From an uncultured Kiloniellaceae bacterium (GTDB taxonomy: Bacteria; Pseudomonadota; Alphaproteobacteria; Kiloniellales; Kiloniellaceae): 64,000 nucleotides of DNA. Below are positions 27,207-35,208 of this stretch, in pieces (the first letter of the stretch is position 1; every line of letters starts with the position of its first letter). Location of the stretch: positions 124,001 to 188,000 of the forward strand of contig CANLSF010000002.1 of assembly GCA_947493695.1 (NCBI GenBank), given 5' to 3'. The position numbers and the translations under genes are program-made. The notes below the pieces were generated by a model. It was not told the DNA's origin. It saw nothing but the letters and a program-made list of their open reading frames with translations, and searched no databases.

Positions 27207-27920
27207 ATGTTTAAAACTGCGAACCTGGCTCAGGTAGCTGCCAGCAACAATGCCGACCTTTGCGCTGCTATAATGAGAGCAAATGACCTGCGCTTTGAGC
27301 GCGACCGGTCCAGCTTCGTATGCGTCGATGACCCGCCACCTTATTATCCCAACCTGGTTACGCTCGACCCGGACGTAGGCGTTGAACTCATGACGCTCGT
27401 TAAAGATATTGCAGCATCAGGACAAACCGTTTCCACGATCAAAGACAGCTTTGCTAATTTGGATTTTTCCGCTCTGAATATGGCTGTTCTCTTTGAGGCT
27501 TCCTGGATATGGCATGATGGCGGATACAGGAAAAGGCCAGATACCTGGCGCCGTGTCAGTGAAACCGCGGATCTTTCCACCTGGCACAGGGCTTGGTGCG
27601 CGGCGGGATCACCGATCGAAGAGGTTATCTTTCCACCCTCGTGTCTCGACGATTCCAATCTGGTGTTTCTGGCTCGCGGATCAGGTTCAAACGTCGAAGC
27701 GGGTTGCATCGCGAACTTTTCGGAGAGTGTAACCGGATTGTCGAACGTCTTCACGGTAAGCGAGGACAACGAGGTCTTTGCTCAAGCCACGCAAGCTGTC
27801 GCAGCACTCAGGCCGGAGACCCCGGTTGTAGGATATGAATCGGGAAGCAATCTCGACGCAGCGCGAGATGTTGGCTTTTGTGAAGTGGGAAAGCTGAGAG
27901 TGCTCATCCAGCGAACTTGA
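27207..27920 (+). CDS. Orphan protein with GNAT-like C-terminal half
   Basis: The 237-residue product has no signal peptide. Its second half runs LVFLARGSGSNVEAGCIANF, then TGLSNVFTV, then PVVGYESGSNLDAARDVGFC. This resembles the beta4-beta5 and C-terminal strands of GNAT N-acetyltransferases, where an acceptor-facing 'GF' follows the alpha4 helix. A clear Q/RxxGxG/A acetyl-CoA loop is missing, so it may be an inactive relative. It lies 70 bases after the orphan at 26759. Confidence 0.55.
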   Translation: MFKTANLAQVAASNNADLCAAIMRANDLRFERDRSSFVCVDDPPPYYPNLVTLDPDVGVELMTLVKDIAASGQTVSTIKDSFANLDFSALNMAVLFEASWIWHDGGYRKRPDTWRRVSETADLSTWHRAWCAAGSPIEEVIFPPSCLDDSNLVFLARGSGSNVEAGCIANFSESVTGLSNVFTVSEDNEVFAQATQAVAALRPETPVVGYESGSNLDAARDVGFCEVGKLRVLIQRT

Positions 27921-28034
27921 CTTTGCATAGACGGGCCAAGCTTTACAGACCCTCTTGGTTGGGAAGGTCTAAAACGAACTTAGCACGGTCATGCGGCGTC
28001 GCGCTGAGAAGCCCGGTTACACGATTGCAAACGC

Positions 28035-28098
28035 GAGGTCAGGGCCTGGTTTGTGCAAACAGTGTTGAGGCAGGATACAGGAATTCAGGCCAGACCTT
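28035..28098. repeat. Dispersed dyad repeat, copy B
   Basis: The element opens GAGGTCAGGGCC and closes GGCCAGACCTT, an imperfect inverted pair. The core is TTTGTGCAAACAGTGTTGAG, matching copies A and C. It lies in the non-coding DNA after the gene at 27207. Confidence 0.6.
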
Positions 28099-28138
28099 GA
28101 CCAGATTGAGAACCACATTGTCGATAACTGGGCTGGAG

Positions 28139-28288
28139 ATGTTTCTGATGGGCACAGTACAGGCAGAATCAGAACTGGAGGCGTTAAGAATGCTTGAAGA
28201 TCTGTCCGACAAACTCTTGCCGCAACCGCCTATTTTTTGCGCGTTCGTAAGTAGACAACCGGCTTTTCTCGAGAAGGAGCGGGAGTGA
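28139..28288 (+). CDS. Possible 49-residue ORF coupled to a membrane peptide
   Basis: An ATG at 28139 opens a 49-codon frame (MFLMGTVQAESELEALRMLE at its N-terminus), which looks like a short helix. Its stop overlaps the GTG start of the small membrane protein at 28285, and its last codons contain that gene's SD. The only upstream SD candidate, CTGGAG, is too close to the ATG. It may be a leader ORF rather than a functional protein. Confidence 0.3.
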   Translation: MFLMGTVQAESELEALRMLEDLSDKLLPQPPIFCAFVSRQPAFLEKERE

Positions 28289-28410
28289 CACCTGATCTAT
28301 CTGGAGCTTTTTCATATGGTTTCGTGACTGGCTCAATCATTGGACTCATCGCTATCGCCGTCGTCATCGTTGCCGTCGTCGCTGTTCGCGGCATGTGGAG
28401 AGACGAATGA
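28285..28410 (+). CDS. Small single-span membrane protein, 41 residues
   Basis: A GTG start at 28285 follows a strong SD (AAGGAG) with proper spacing and overlaps the preceding stop as GTGA. The product opens MTPDLSGAFSYGFVTG, then has a membrane helix rich in Ile, Ala and Val (about residues 17-34), and ends with the basic/acidic tail RGMWRDE. That layout is typical of one-span inner-membrane miniproteins. Function unknown; a small toxin, regulator or transporter subunit are all possible. Confidence 0.55.
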   Translation: MTPDLSGAFSYGFVTGSIIGLIAIAVVIVAVVAVRGMWRDE

Positions 28411-28561
28411 ATACCGAACCACCCGACATCTAAGAACTCCGCTTCCCCACCCAGGAAGAGTTATTCCACAACACAGAGAACCGGCGCACCAGGTGGACGT
28501 AAGCGCTGAGGCGCTGAGAAGTCCGGTCTGAAGATCACCCGTGTATAGAAATTCAATCCCG

Positions 28562-29158
28562 TCACCGACTATAGGTATCGTTACCGATTATGGGATGGGG
28601 CGCGGTGCTCAGTCCGATGCGGAATCGCAGCGCTTCTCCACCACCGAGAGCCTCGCCCATCAAGAAACGCTCTATAAAAACACCACCGGCGCGCTCAATA
28701 ACTCTCACGGAAGCTGGATTATCCGGTCTTGCCGTAAGCTCTATATACCGAAGACCAGTTGAGCGAGCCTCATCAAGTAAAGCGATGAGGGCTGCTGTGG
28801 CCAATCCTTCCCCGCGCCGCCATGGAACGACGGCGTAGCCTACATGCCCTGGACAGTGAGGAGGCAGCTCCTCAGTTTCAGGCTGCCAGCGCAAGCTGAC
28901 GCTGCCGCAAAAGCCGTCATGCCAGATCCAACGTCTGAAGCCCGGAAGGCGCGGAACACATGACCCGTCCGGCAGAAGAATCGGCTCACCTTTAGCCTCA
29001 CGGTCTTCCAGGTTGTCGACGAACAGCTCGGGATCTTTGCCAATTGCGTCGAGCTCTTCCTCAGCAGCTTCAGGCCTAAGGTTGTTGGGGGACCACCCCT
29101 GCCTCAGAGCTTCGGCGTAGGCTGGCAAGTGATCGAGAGTCGGTTTAATGAGTTTCAT
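28562..29158 (-). CDS. GNAT-family N-acetyltransferase
   Basis: The 198-residue protein has GNAT features: the acetyl-CoA loop region VVPWRRGEGLATAALIALLD (RRGEGLA, about residues 119-125) and the strand-helix YIELTARPDNPASVRVIERA, followed by GGVF. ATG 29158 is preferred because AAAAGAG lies upstream and MKLIKPTLDHLPAYAEALR is a typical opening; ATG 29182 would add eight residues. Acceptor substrate unknown. Confidence 0.85.
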   Translation of the reverse strand: MKLIKPTLDHLPAYAEALRQGWSPNNLRPEAAEEELDAIGKDPELFVDNLEDREAKGEPILLPDGSCVPRLPGFRRWIWHDGFCGSVSLRWQPETEELPPHCPGHVGYAVVPWRRGEGLATAALIALLDEARSTGLRYIELTARPDNPASVRVIERAGGVFIERFLMGEALGGGEALRFRIGLSTAPHPIIGNDTYSR

Positions 29159-29247
29159 GACAACTCTTTTTTGCCTCGGCATTTTCTAAGTTGCAATTAC
29201 AATCAAAAGTGTAGGCCATCAATTTAGGTCAGGTTCAGGTTCATGTA

Positions 29248-29308
29248 ATTCAGGGTCAGGTCCAAATTTGTGCAGCAAGTGTTGAAATCAGACACACGAC
29301 TTCAGATC
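29248..29308. repeat. Dispersed dyad repeat, copy C (degenerate)
   Basis: The copy reads TCAGGGTCAGGTCC, then AATTTGTGCAGCAAGTGTTG, then CAGACACACG. The closing arm is decayed. Shorter GGTCAGGTTCAGG matches lie just before it at about 29227. It is located between the GNAT gene and the membrane-anchored orphan at 29424. Confidence 0.55.
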
Positions 29309-29423
29309 TTCTCCGGGCCGCACTCACCGCCCCTTAAACGCCATCTTTCCCTTGTACAACCGGGATGAAAAACATACTTCATAATCTTGGAATCACGCTA
29401 AAATACCCATTAGGAACAATGGC

Positions 29424-30758
29424 TTGAAAATCATATTTAGATCATTATTCGGACTCATTTTAGCTTTCGTTTCCTTTTACTATTTCATCTATCCCTCTGT
29501 CGTTGTCTACAGTCAGATCAAAGAGGAATCCTCCGCGCGGTCCGGCATTTCCAACTTTGCGTATGATGTTCATTACTCCATCGCCGAGGCGTTTGGGGAA
29601 TGGGCGCAGGGACGTGTCGATCGGTCATCCGGCGCAGAGCTAAGCATAGGCGATATTTCCGGGACGGAATGGCCCATGTTCAGCGCAGTGTATTTTCTTT
29701 GGAGCACTGAGGAGCTGGATAAAGCCTGGGTTGAGGCGGGCAGGACCGACACGCCGAGGCCCAAAATCTACGCGGCTGATGCAATCGAATCCGCAGTGAA
29801 ACTGATCGTGGATCCGGGTAACGCAAGTTGGGTTCTCAGACACTGGGGCGACCGCTATCTTGAAACCGAAAACATATTCTACAGGATGCTGTTGATTGCC
29901 GGCCTGACGTCTTACCAGTCCATAACCGGCAACGAGCGCTACGAGCCAATTCTCAGACAGCAGGTTCTTTCACTCTCCAGGGAACTCGACCACTCGCCTC
30001 ACGGTCTTCTCGACGACTATCCGGGGCAGTGCTACCCCATCGACATCCTTCCCGCCATTGCCGTGATGAAGCGGGCCGGCGAACTGCTGGATATTGATCT
30101 AGGCGATTTCGTGAATCGCGCGCGTCGTGGCTTCGAAGGGAAACTACTGGACCCGGAGACACAGCTGCCCAGCTACAGAGCAGATCCGCTCAGAGGTGTC
30201 GGGATCGGCCCCGCAAGAGGTGTGGGGATCAGCTACATGCTGATATGGGCAAACGAGCTCTGGCCGGAAACCGCGAAAGACTGGTACAGACTTTATGATC
30301 AGCAGTTCGTGCATCAAAACACTTTTATCACCGGCGTAAGAGAATTTCGCCAAGGTCAGGAGGCTTATTCCTGGTTGGGCGATGTCGACTCCGGTCCCAT
30401 TCTTGGCGGCCTGGGTGTGGCCGCAAGCGCCTTTGGGATCGCCGCGGCGCGTGTGAACGGGGATGTCGAACTGGCACACGCGCTTTCGGCACAGGCAATC
30501 CTTGCCTCCTGGCCCCTGCCCTCGGGAAGGCTGCTGGTCCCCTCATTGCTCTCGGACCTCTCGGACGCTCCTTTTCTTGGAGAGACAGCCCTGATGTTTG
30601 TGTTTTCACGGCCCGTAAACCTGCCGGACAATACAGAAGCGCTCGACATTCCCGATCTGGTTTACATCGTGCTGGCGATCACACTCTCTCTTGGATTGTT
30701 TATTCTCTTCCTGGGACTTAGGCTCTTGTCGAGAGCCTGGGTCAATAAAAGAGCCTGA
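29424..30758 (+). CDS. Membrane-anchored protein, possible (alpha/alpha)6 fold
   Basis: The 444-residue product starts with TTG at 29424 (TAGGAA upstream; the nearby ATG is followed at once by a stop). One membrane helix lies at each end: residues about 3-24 (FRSLFGLILAFVSFYYFIY) and about 413-435. The middle, about 90-400, is a helical-hairpin array with motifs such as LLDDYPGQCYPIDILPAIAV and GDVDSGPILGGLGVAAS. These suggest an (alpha/alpha)6 toroid as in some glycoside hydrolases and linalool-dehydratase-like enzymes. It is probably exposed to the periplasm. The fold is inferred; no reaction can be named. Confidence 0.65.
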   Translation: MKIIFRSLFGLILAFVSFYYFIYPSVVVYSQIKEESSARSGISNFAYDVHYSIAEAFGEWAQGRVDRSSGAELSIGDISGTEWPMFSAVYFLWSTEELDKAWVEAGRTDTPRPKIYAADAIESAVKLIVDPGNASWVLRHWGDRYLETENIFYRMLLIAGLTSYQSITGNERYEPILRQQVLSLSRELDHSPHGLLDDYPGQCYPIDILPAIAVMKRAGELLDIDLGDFVNRARRGFEGKLLDPETQLPSYRADPLRGVGIGPARGVGISYMLIWANELWPETAKDWYRLYDQQFVHQNTFITGVREFRQGQEAYSWLGDVDSGPILGGLGVAASAFGIAAARVNGDVELAHALSAQAILASWPLPSGRLLVPSLLSDLSDAPFLGETALMFVFSRPVNLPDNTEALDIPDLVYIVLAITLSLGLFILFLGLRLLSRAWVNKRA

Positions 30759-30788
30759 AATTTCTCTGATCTTACAAGGGCCGCGATC

Positions 30789-31244
30789 ATGAAATTGCTG
30801 CCGATCAACCGTTTAAATTGGCGGAGGTGTCTGGGCATATCGGCAAGAGACGACCAGATGACCTATGTTGCGGATTATGAACCCGTTGCACTGGTCATTC
30901 TCGCTAAATGCTTTGTTCGACCGCAAGAACGGAACTGGCTGCCATTCGCATTTGAAGTGAAAGATCAGATCGTTGGAGTCTGCGCCCTGTCCACATCTGA
31001 CCATGGCTGCGAGCTGTTTCACTTCTTAATCGATAAATCAATGCAGCAGCAAGGGCATGGGCGCGCCGCGCTTTCCTGCATTATCGAATACGTAGGAAGA
31101 GAATTTGTCGACCATAGAGAACTGCTCCTGACGGTTCACCCCGACAACGAGGCTGCGCAGTGTTTGTATGCGTCAGCCGGGTTTGAAAAAACGACTCAAA
31201 TCCGTGATGGGGAACATGTTTGGCGATTGGCCATGGCACCCTAA
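30789..31244 (+). CDS. GNAT-family N-acetyltransferase
   Basis: The 151-residue protein carries the GNAT acetyl-CoA loop QQQGHGRAALSCIIEYV (about residues 85-101) and the terminal pattern LTVHPDNEAAQCLYASAGFE. The overall layout is close to spermine/spermidine or diamine acetyltransferases. It lies 30 bases after the membrane-anchored orphan and may share its transcript. Confidence 0.85.
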   Translation: MKLLPINRLNWRRCLGISARDDQMTYVADYEPVALVILAKCFVRPQERNWLPFAFEVKDQIVGVCALSTSDHGCELFHFLIDKSMQQQGHGRAALSCIIEYVGREFVDHRELLLTVHPDNEAAQCLYASAGFEKTTQIRDGEHVWRLAMAP

Positions 31245-31296
31245 CAACCGCCGAGGCTCTCCTACTTCGCGCGAACAGCCCGGACAACGCCTCACA

Positions 31297-31674
31297 TCAC
31301 CCGGGCCGTGCGAGGTTGTAGCCCGCCCACCAGTTCTCCCGGGGGCTTTCCACGAGGTTCACGAAGACGTCCTCTGACCGGATTCCGGGCTTTTCGGCGA
31401 GCAGTTCCACAAGGCGTTCGAAGAACCGGTTTTTCTTCTCCGCCGCACGGCCATCGAAGGTGATGATCCGGAAATAGACGAGATCAGCGCTGCGGGTTAC
31501 GCCATATGCCGAACCATGACGAAAGTTCGCTTCGTCATGCTCCGAGATCGTCATGAACTGGTCGTCTTCGGGAACCTCCAGGATTTCGAGCATGGCCTGG
31601 TACAGGCTGTCCCCGATCGCCTGGCGATAGCTGTCGGGTTTTCCAGCGCGGAGTGAGATTTGGCAAAGCGGCAT
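31297..31674 (-). CDS. Tautomerase-superfamily enzyme
   Basis: The 125-residue protein begins MPLCQISLRAGKPDSY, so Pro2 becomes the catalytic N-terminal proline after Met removal. The segment VPEDDQFMTISEHDEANFRH and the C-terminal VNLVESPRENWWAGYNL fit the tautomerase_2 / malonate-semialdehyde-decarboxylase-like branch. It is divergent from a LysR gene and shares a strong LysR-type operator with it. Substrate unknown. Confidence 0.85.
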   Translation of the reverse strand: MPLCQISLRAGKPDSYRQAIGDSLYQAMLEILEVPEDDQFMTISEHDEANFRHGSAYGVTRSADLVYFRIITFDGRAAEKKNRFFERLVELLAEKPGIRSEDVFVNLVESPRENWWAGYNLARPG

Positions 31675-31727
31675 CCTATGTCCTTTCCAGAAAGTGCTGA
31701 AATTACGATAGCCACGCCTTATACATT

Positions 31728-31754
31728 TTAAAATCCTATCAAAGATGATTTTAA
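31728..31754. promoter_or_regulatory. LysR-type operator between tautomerase and LysR
   Basis: TTAAAATC (31728-31735) and GATTTTAA (31747-31754) form a perfect 8-base inverted repeat with an 11-base spacer, the classic LysR box geometry. It lies 9 bases before the LysR start and 53 bases before the divergent tautomerase. It likely serves both promoters. Confidence 0.65.
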
Positions 31755-31763
31755 TAATAACAA

Positions 31764-32627
31764 ATGAAAATGACTGATCGTTCTCTCGACCTGGATACGG
31801 TTCAGGCCTTCGTCCGCATTGCAGAGCTTGGCAGCTTCACACGCGCGGCGGAGGCCAGTCAGACAACGCAGTCCGCGGTCAGCCTGAAACTGAAGCGGCT
31901 GGAAGAGAGACTCGGCTGCCGTCTGGTCGAGCGTACACCCCGGCGCGTGGAGCTTTCAGCACGTGGCGTTACGTTCCTTGAACACGCCCGTAAACTGCTG
32001 GAAGTCCAGGACAGCGCCTTCGCCGAGTTCACAGGCGCCCGTCAACGCATCACCATCGGCATCAGCGATCACGTGGCAGGGCCGGAACTCCCGGCATTGA
32101 TTGCGCGTATGAACGCGCAGGATCCGCAGCTGCTGATCGAGATACGCATCGGGTCTTCCGGGGAACTGTTGCAGAGCTTCGACCGGCGGGAACTCGACAG
32201 TGCGATTGTCCGGTTTCACGACGACCGGCGCGATGGCGAAGTTCTGGTGGAAGAAAAAATGGGCTGGTTCGCGGCGCCGGGCTGGCAGAACATTGCCGGA
32301 GAGCCCTTGCCGATTGCCACAATGACTGAGCCCTGCGGTGTGCGCATCATGTCGCTACAGCTTCTCGACAAAGCCGGCATCGCCTGGCGGGAAAGCTTCG
32401 TTGGTGGAGGGGTCACTGCGGTGTCGGCCGCCGTGATCGCCGGCCTCGGGGTCTCCGCCATGGCGCGGCGCATGTTGCCGTTTGGCGCCGTCGAGGTGGG
32501 GCAACGGCTGAGGCTGCCCGCCCTGCCCCGTCTGCCGATTGTGCTTCACTCCCGTGTCAAGGACGGCCGCGCGCGCGAAGCACTCGATGCGCTCTCCGCC
32601 GCGTTCAGAAGTGCGGCGCGGGACTAG
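31764..32627 (+). CDS. LysR-family regulator
   Basis: The 287-residue protein has a LysR HTH at about residues 8-65 (FVRIAELGSFTRAAEASQTT, then QSAVSLKLKRLEERLG) and an effector domain at about 90-285. ATG 31770 is an alternative start two codons later. It is divergent from a tautomerase gene with a strong operator between them, so that gene is the probable target. Confidence 0.9.
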   Translation: MKMTDRSLDLDTVQAFVRIAELGSFTRAAEASQTTQSAVSLKLKRLEERLGCRLVERTPRRVELSARGVTFLEHARKLLEVQDSAFAEFTGARQRITIGISDHVAGPELPALIARMNAQDPQLLIEIRIGSSGELLQSFDRRELDSAIVRFHDDRRDGEVLVEEKMGWFAAPGWQNIAGEPLPIATMTEPCGVRIMSLQLLDKAGIAWRESFVGGGVTAVSAAVIAGLGVSAMARRMLPFGAVEVGQRLRLPALPRLPIVLHSRVKDGRAREALDALSAAFRSAARD

Positions 32628-32660
32628 CCCAATGAGCACCGCAACGACGTGATCAAGGCC

Positions 32661-33716
32661 TTAAGCCTTGGCAGGAGACAATTCGCGTTTGCTGTCGTTC
32701 AGGCGCCAGATCTCCTGGGTCGAGAAACCGCGGATATCCCGCTCACCCAGACTGTCGATCTCAAATTCCTCGCGCAGGGTTTTCGCAACGTCATCCTGCA
32801 CCGAGATCTGCATGGGCTCTGAAAACTCCTGCAGCCGGGTTGCGAGATTCACCGCCGGTCCGAAGATATCGTAGACGTATTTCTGAATGCCGACGACTGA
32901 CCCCACAACGGCGCCCGAGGCCAGACCGATCCGGCAATGCCACTGATGGGGATGGCTTTTGTTGCGCCGCTCGAGATAGCGGATGAACCTGATCGCGGTG
33001 TTGGCAACGGCCTTGGCATGGTCAGGCATGGGATCAGGCAGGCCCGCAACGGTGATGTAGGCGTCGCCGATGGTCTTGATCCGCTCGCACCCGAACTGCT
33101 CGCCGATCCGATCGAAGGCGCTGTAGATATCGTTGAGTTCGGTCACGGTCACGCTGGGGTCGGCGGAGGCGACCATGTCGGTGAAGCCAACGAAATCCAG
33201 CATCAAGACCGAGATGGGATCGTAGAGCTGCGGCGTGACCACACCGAAGGCCTTGAACTCCTCGTAGACCGACCGCGGCATAATGTTGAGCAGCAGCTTC
33301 TCGACCTGCTCCTTCTCCCGTTTGATCTCGCGCGTATTGCGCTCAACCATCATGGAGTAGGAATCGATCATCGATTCCAGTTCCCGGATACGGGTGATGT
33401 TCTGGCAGACCAGCACGACCAGCTGCTGCTCGCCCTCGCTGGCCGCGGTGAACTCCACGGCAATCACCATGTTGCGGCGTTTTTTCTTGTGCTTGATTTC
33501 CGCTGTATAGCGGCTGCTTTCATCAAGCCCCGCATTCAGCGCGGCGACATCAAGTCCCTCAAATACATCGGGAAGGCTGTTGACGCCGACCTGTGCCCCG
33601 AACCACTCCTCGAAGGTATCATTGTGAAAGTGAAAGTTCAGGCTGGCACGGTCCAGCAAGGCGACGCCGACACCAATTGCCCTTAAGAGCTGTTCATTGA
33701 TCGCTTCAATCGACAT
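32661..33716 (-). CDS. Class III adenylate cyclase with N-terminal sensor-like domain
   Basis: The 351-residue protein has a PAS-like N-terminus (about residues 10-110) and a signalling coiled coil (about 110-145, then LLLNIMPRSVYEEF). The catalytic domain is at about 165-340. Key residues are present: metal-binding D174 (LMLDFVGFT) and D218 (KTIGDAYI), purine-specifying K214 and D283 (YDIFGPAVNLATR), and N290 and R294 for the transition state. The K/D pair predicts ATP rather than GTP as substrate. It has no membrane segment. It starts inside the preceding truncated-globin gene (11-base overlap), so the two are translationally coupled. Confidence 0.9.
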   Translation of the reverse strand: MSIEAINEQLLRAIGVGVALLDRASLNFHFHNDTFEEWFGAQVGVNSLPDVFEGLDVAALNAGLDESSRYTAEIKHKKKRRNMVIAVEFTAASEGEQQLVVLVCQNITRIRELESMIDSYSMMVERNTREIKREKEQVEKLLLNIMPRSVYEEFKAFGVVTPQLYDPISVLMLDFVGFTDMVASADPSVTVTELNDIYSAFDRIGEQFGCERIKTIGDAYITVAGLPDPMPDHAKAVANTAIRFIRYLERRNKSHPHQWHCRIGLASGAVVGSVVGIQKYVYDIFGPAVNLATRLQEFSEPMQISVQDDVAKTLREEFEIDSLGERDIRGFSTQEIWRLNDSKRELSPAKA

Positions 33717-34080
33717 GGGGGCTTCCTACAATCTGGCTGCGCCTTTGCTCAAACTCCTGCAGCACGATATCCACATCTCCGGGCTCGACACCATGATCGG
33801 ACAGGGTTTCCTTCAGGACATCCTTTAGCTCGTCGAAGTGCGCATCGCGGATGTCCAGGTGATTATGCAACTGGTGAAGCTGCTTGTCGCTGTAAGACGC
33901 CGGGCCGCCGAGCAGTGAGGCAACAAACTTGGTCTGATGATCGACCATGCGCGACATATCGATATCATCAAAAAAGGGACCTATTTCATCGCTGTCCAGC
34001 AAAGTATCGTAAAACGCAAGAACGATCTTACTCACTTTCGAAAACCCGCCGTATTTCTCAAAAAGAGTTTGCTGCGCCAT
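33706..34080 (-). CDS. Group 1 truncated hemoglobin
   Basis: The 124-residue protein fits the truncated globin fold. It opens TLFEKYGGFSKVSKIV, has B10 Tyr (Y24 in VLAFYDTLL), and has LLGGPASYSDKQLHQLHNHL followed by IRDAHFDEL. H72 is the likely proximal haem ligand, with H74 as alternative. Such proteins bind O2 or NO. The 3' end overlaps the adenylate cyclase gene by 11 bases, so it may deliver a gas signal to, or protect, the cyclase. Confidence 0.87.
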   Translation of the reverse strand: MAQQTLFEKYGGFSKVSKIVLAFYDTLLDSDEIGPFFDDIDMSRMVDHQTKFVASLLGGPASYSDKQLHQLHNHLDIRDAHFDELKDVLKETLSDHGVEPGDVDIVLQEFEQRRSQIVGSPHVD

Positions 34081-34188
34081 TAATATTCCCCTCTTAATTG
34101 TTCGGGCTTCGATTAAAATTTACTGACTGTTCAATCTAGAGGATTTGGAATAACTGGAAAAGCGGCTTTAGAGCCGATTTAGATTTGG

Positions 34189-34218
34189 AACCTCCGACAG
34201 TCTCTATTGTCGGAGGTT
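34189..34218 (-). terminator. Hairpin after the methyltransferase gene
   Basis: AACCTCCGACA and TGTCGGAGGTT form a perfect 11-base stem with an 8-base loop, starting 8 bases beyond the methyltransferase stop. There is no good T run, so it may act as a transcript-stabilising or Rho-assisted terminator. Confidence 0.6.
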
Positions 34219-34225
34219 CGGGGTC

Positions 34226-35086
34226 CTATCGCTTGGTAATAACGATTTCCGCGTATTCCGACGGCACGATCATTGTTCCATCGGTCGCGACATTGAAGCG
34301 TTGGATCGTTGCATGAATATCGTTGTAGAGCGCAATTTGCTCGCCTTTATCGAGCGCCATGAAAGCCTTGCGGACCGGGCCGTAAAACACCCGGAAAAAC
34401 TCGATGAAATGCTCCGGGGAACGGTAGCGGAAGTTAAAACTCTTCAACTTCATCGTAATGTCTTGAGCCTCGGCGGAGAACTGCTCTTCGATCCAGGCCT
34501 GTGTGCCCCAGAGCGCAGGAGAATTGACACCGGCGGGCGGAGGAACACGCTTGCCAAGCGTTTTAAAGAGCGATCCGATGAAGCTCTCGGGGGTCCAGTT
34601 CGCCATACCGATCTTACCGCCGGAGCGGCAGGTCCGGATCATTTCCGCAGCCGATTTGCGCTGATTCGGTGTGAACATCACGCCGAACGTAGAAACGACA
34701 GCATCAAACGAAGCATCGCGAAAGGGCAGGTCTTCGGCGTCGGCGGTCCGAAAGGCGACATCCAGCCGCTCCGCTTCGGCGCGCCTGCGGCCACACTCCA
34801 GCAGAGCTTCGACATAATCGGTCGAAGTCACGTCGCACCAGCGCCGTGCGAAAGCGAGCGTTGCATTGCCGTTGCCGGCGGCGACATCCAGAACCGAGGA
34901 TCCTGGTGCGGGATTGAGCGCTTCTGCCAGTTCTTCGCCGGTGATCTGCAGAGTGACGCCGACTTTGGCATAGTCGCCGGAAGACCAGGCGGCATTCTGC
35001 TTGGACTTGATTGCGGTAAAGTCAGGTTCAGCGGACTCTGGTGCAGGTGAACCAGCGGCAGGTTCGCTCAGGGCAGTCATGGTCAT
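34226..35086 (-). CDS. UbiE-like SAM-dependent methyltransferase
   Basis: The 286-residue protein has methyltransferase motif I SSVLDVAAGNGNATLAFARR and motif II around EDLPFRDASFDAVVS. A Methyltransf_11 core covers about residues 55-165. ATG 35086 follows AAGGAGAACAAA. An in-frame ATG at 35164 also has a good SD (GGAAGGAAACGACC) and would add 26 residues, so two start sites may both be used. It lies downstream of an alpha/beta hydrolase on the same strand. Substrate unknown. Confidence 0.82.
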   Translation of the reverse strand: MTMTALSEPAAGSPAPESAEPDFTAIKSKQNAAWSSGDYAKVGVTLQITGEELAEALNPAPGSSVLDVAAGNGNATLAFARRWCDVTSTDYVEALLECGRRRAEAERLDVAFRTADAEDLPFRDASFDAVVSTFGVMFTPNQRKSAAEMIRTCRSGGKIGMANWTPESFIGSLFKTLGKRVPPPAGVNSPALWGTQAWIEEQFSAEAQDITMKLKSFNFRYRSPEHFIEFFRVFYGPVRKAFMALDKGEQIALYNDIHATIQRFNVATDGTMIVPSEYAEIVITKR

Positions 35087-35208
35087 TTTGTTCTCCTTGG
35101 GTTTTGAATAGGTGGGAAAGCCAGCAAGAATGCGGAGCGGCTCAATAAGGCCATCGTGGGGCATGGTCGTTTCCTTCCAGGTGATGTTCGCTGGATGCGG
35201 ACTTTTGC

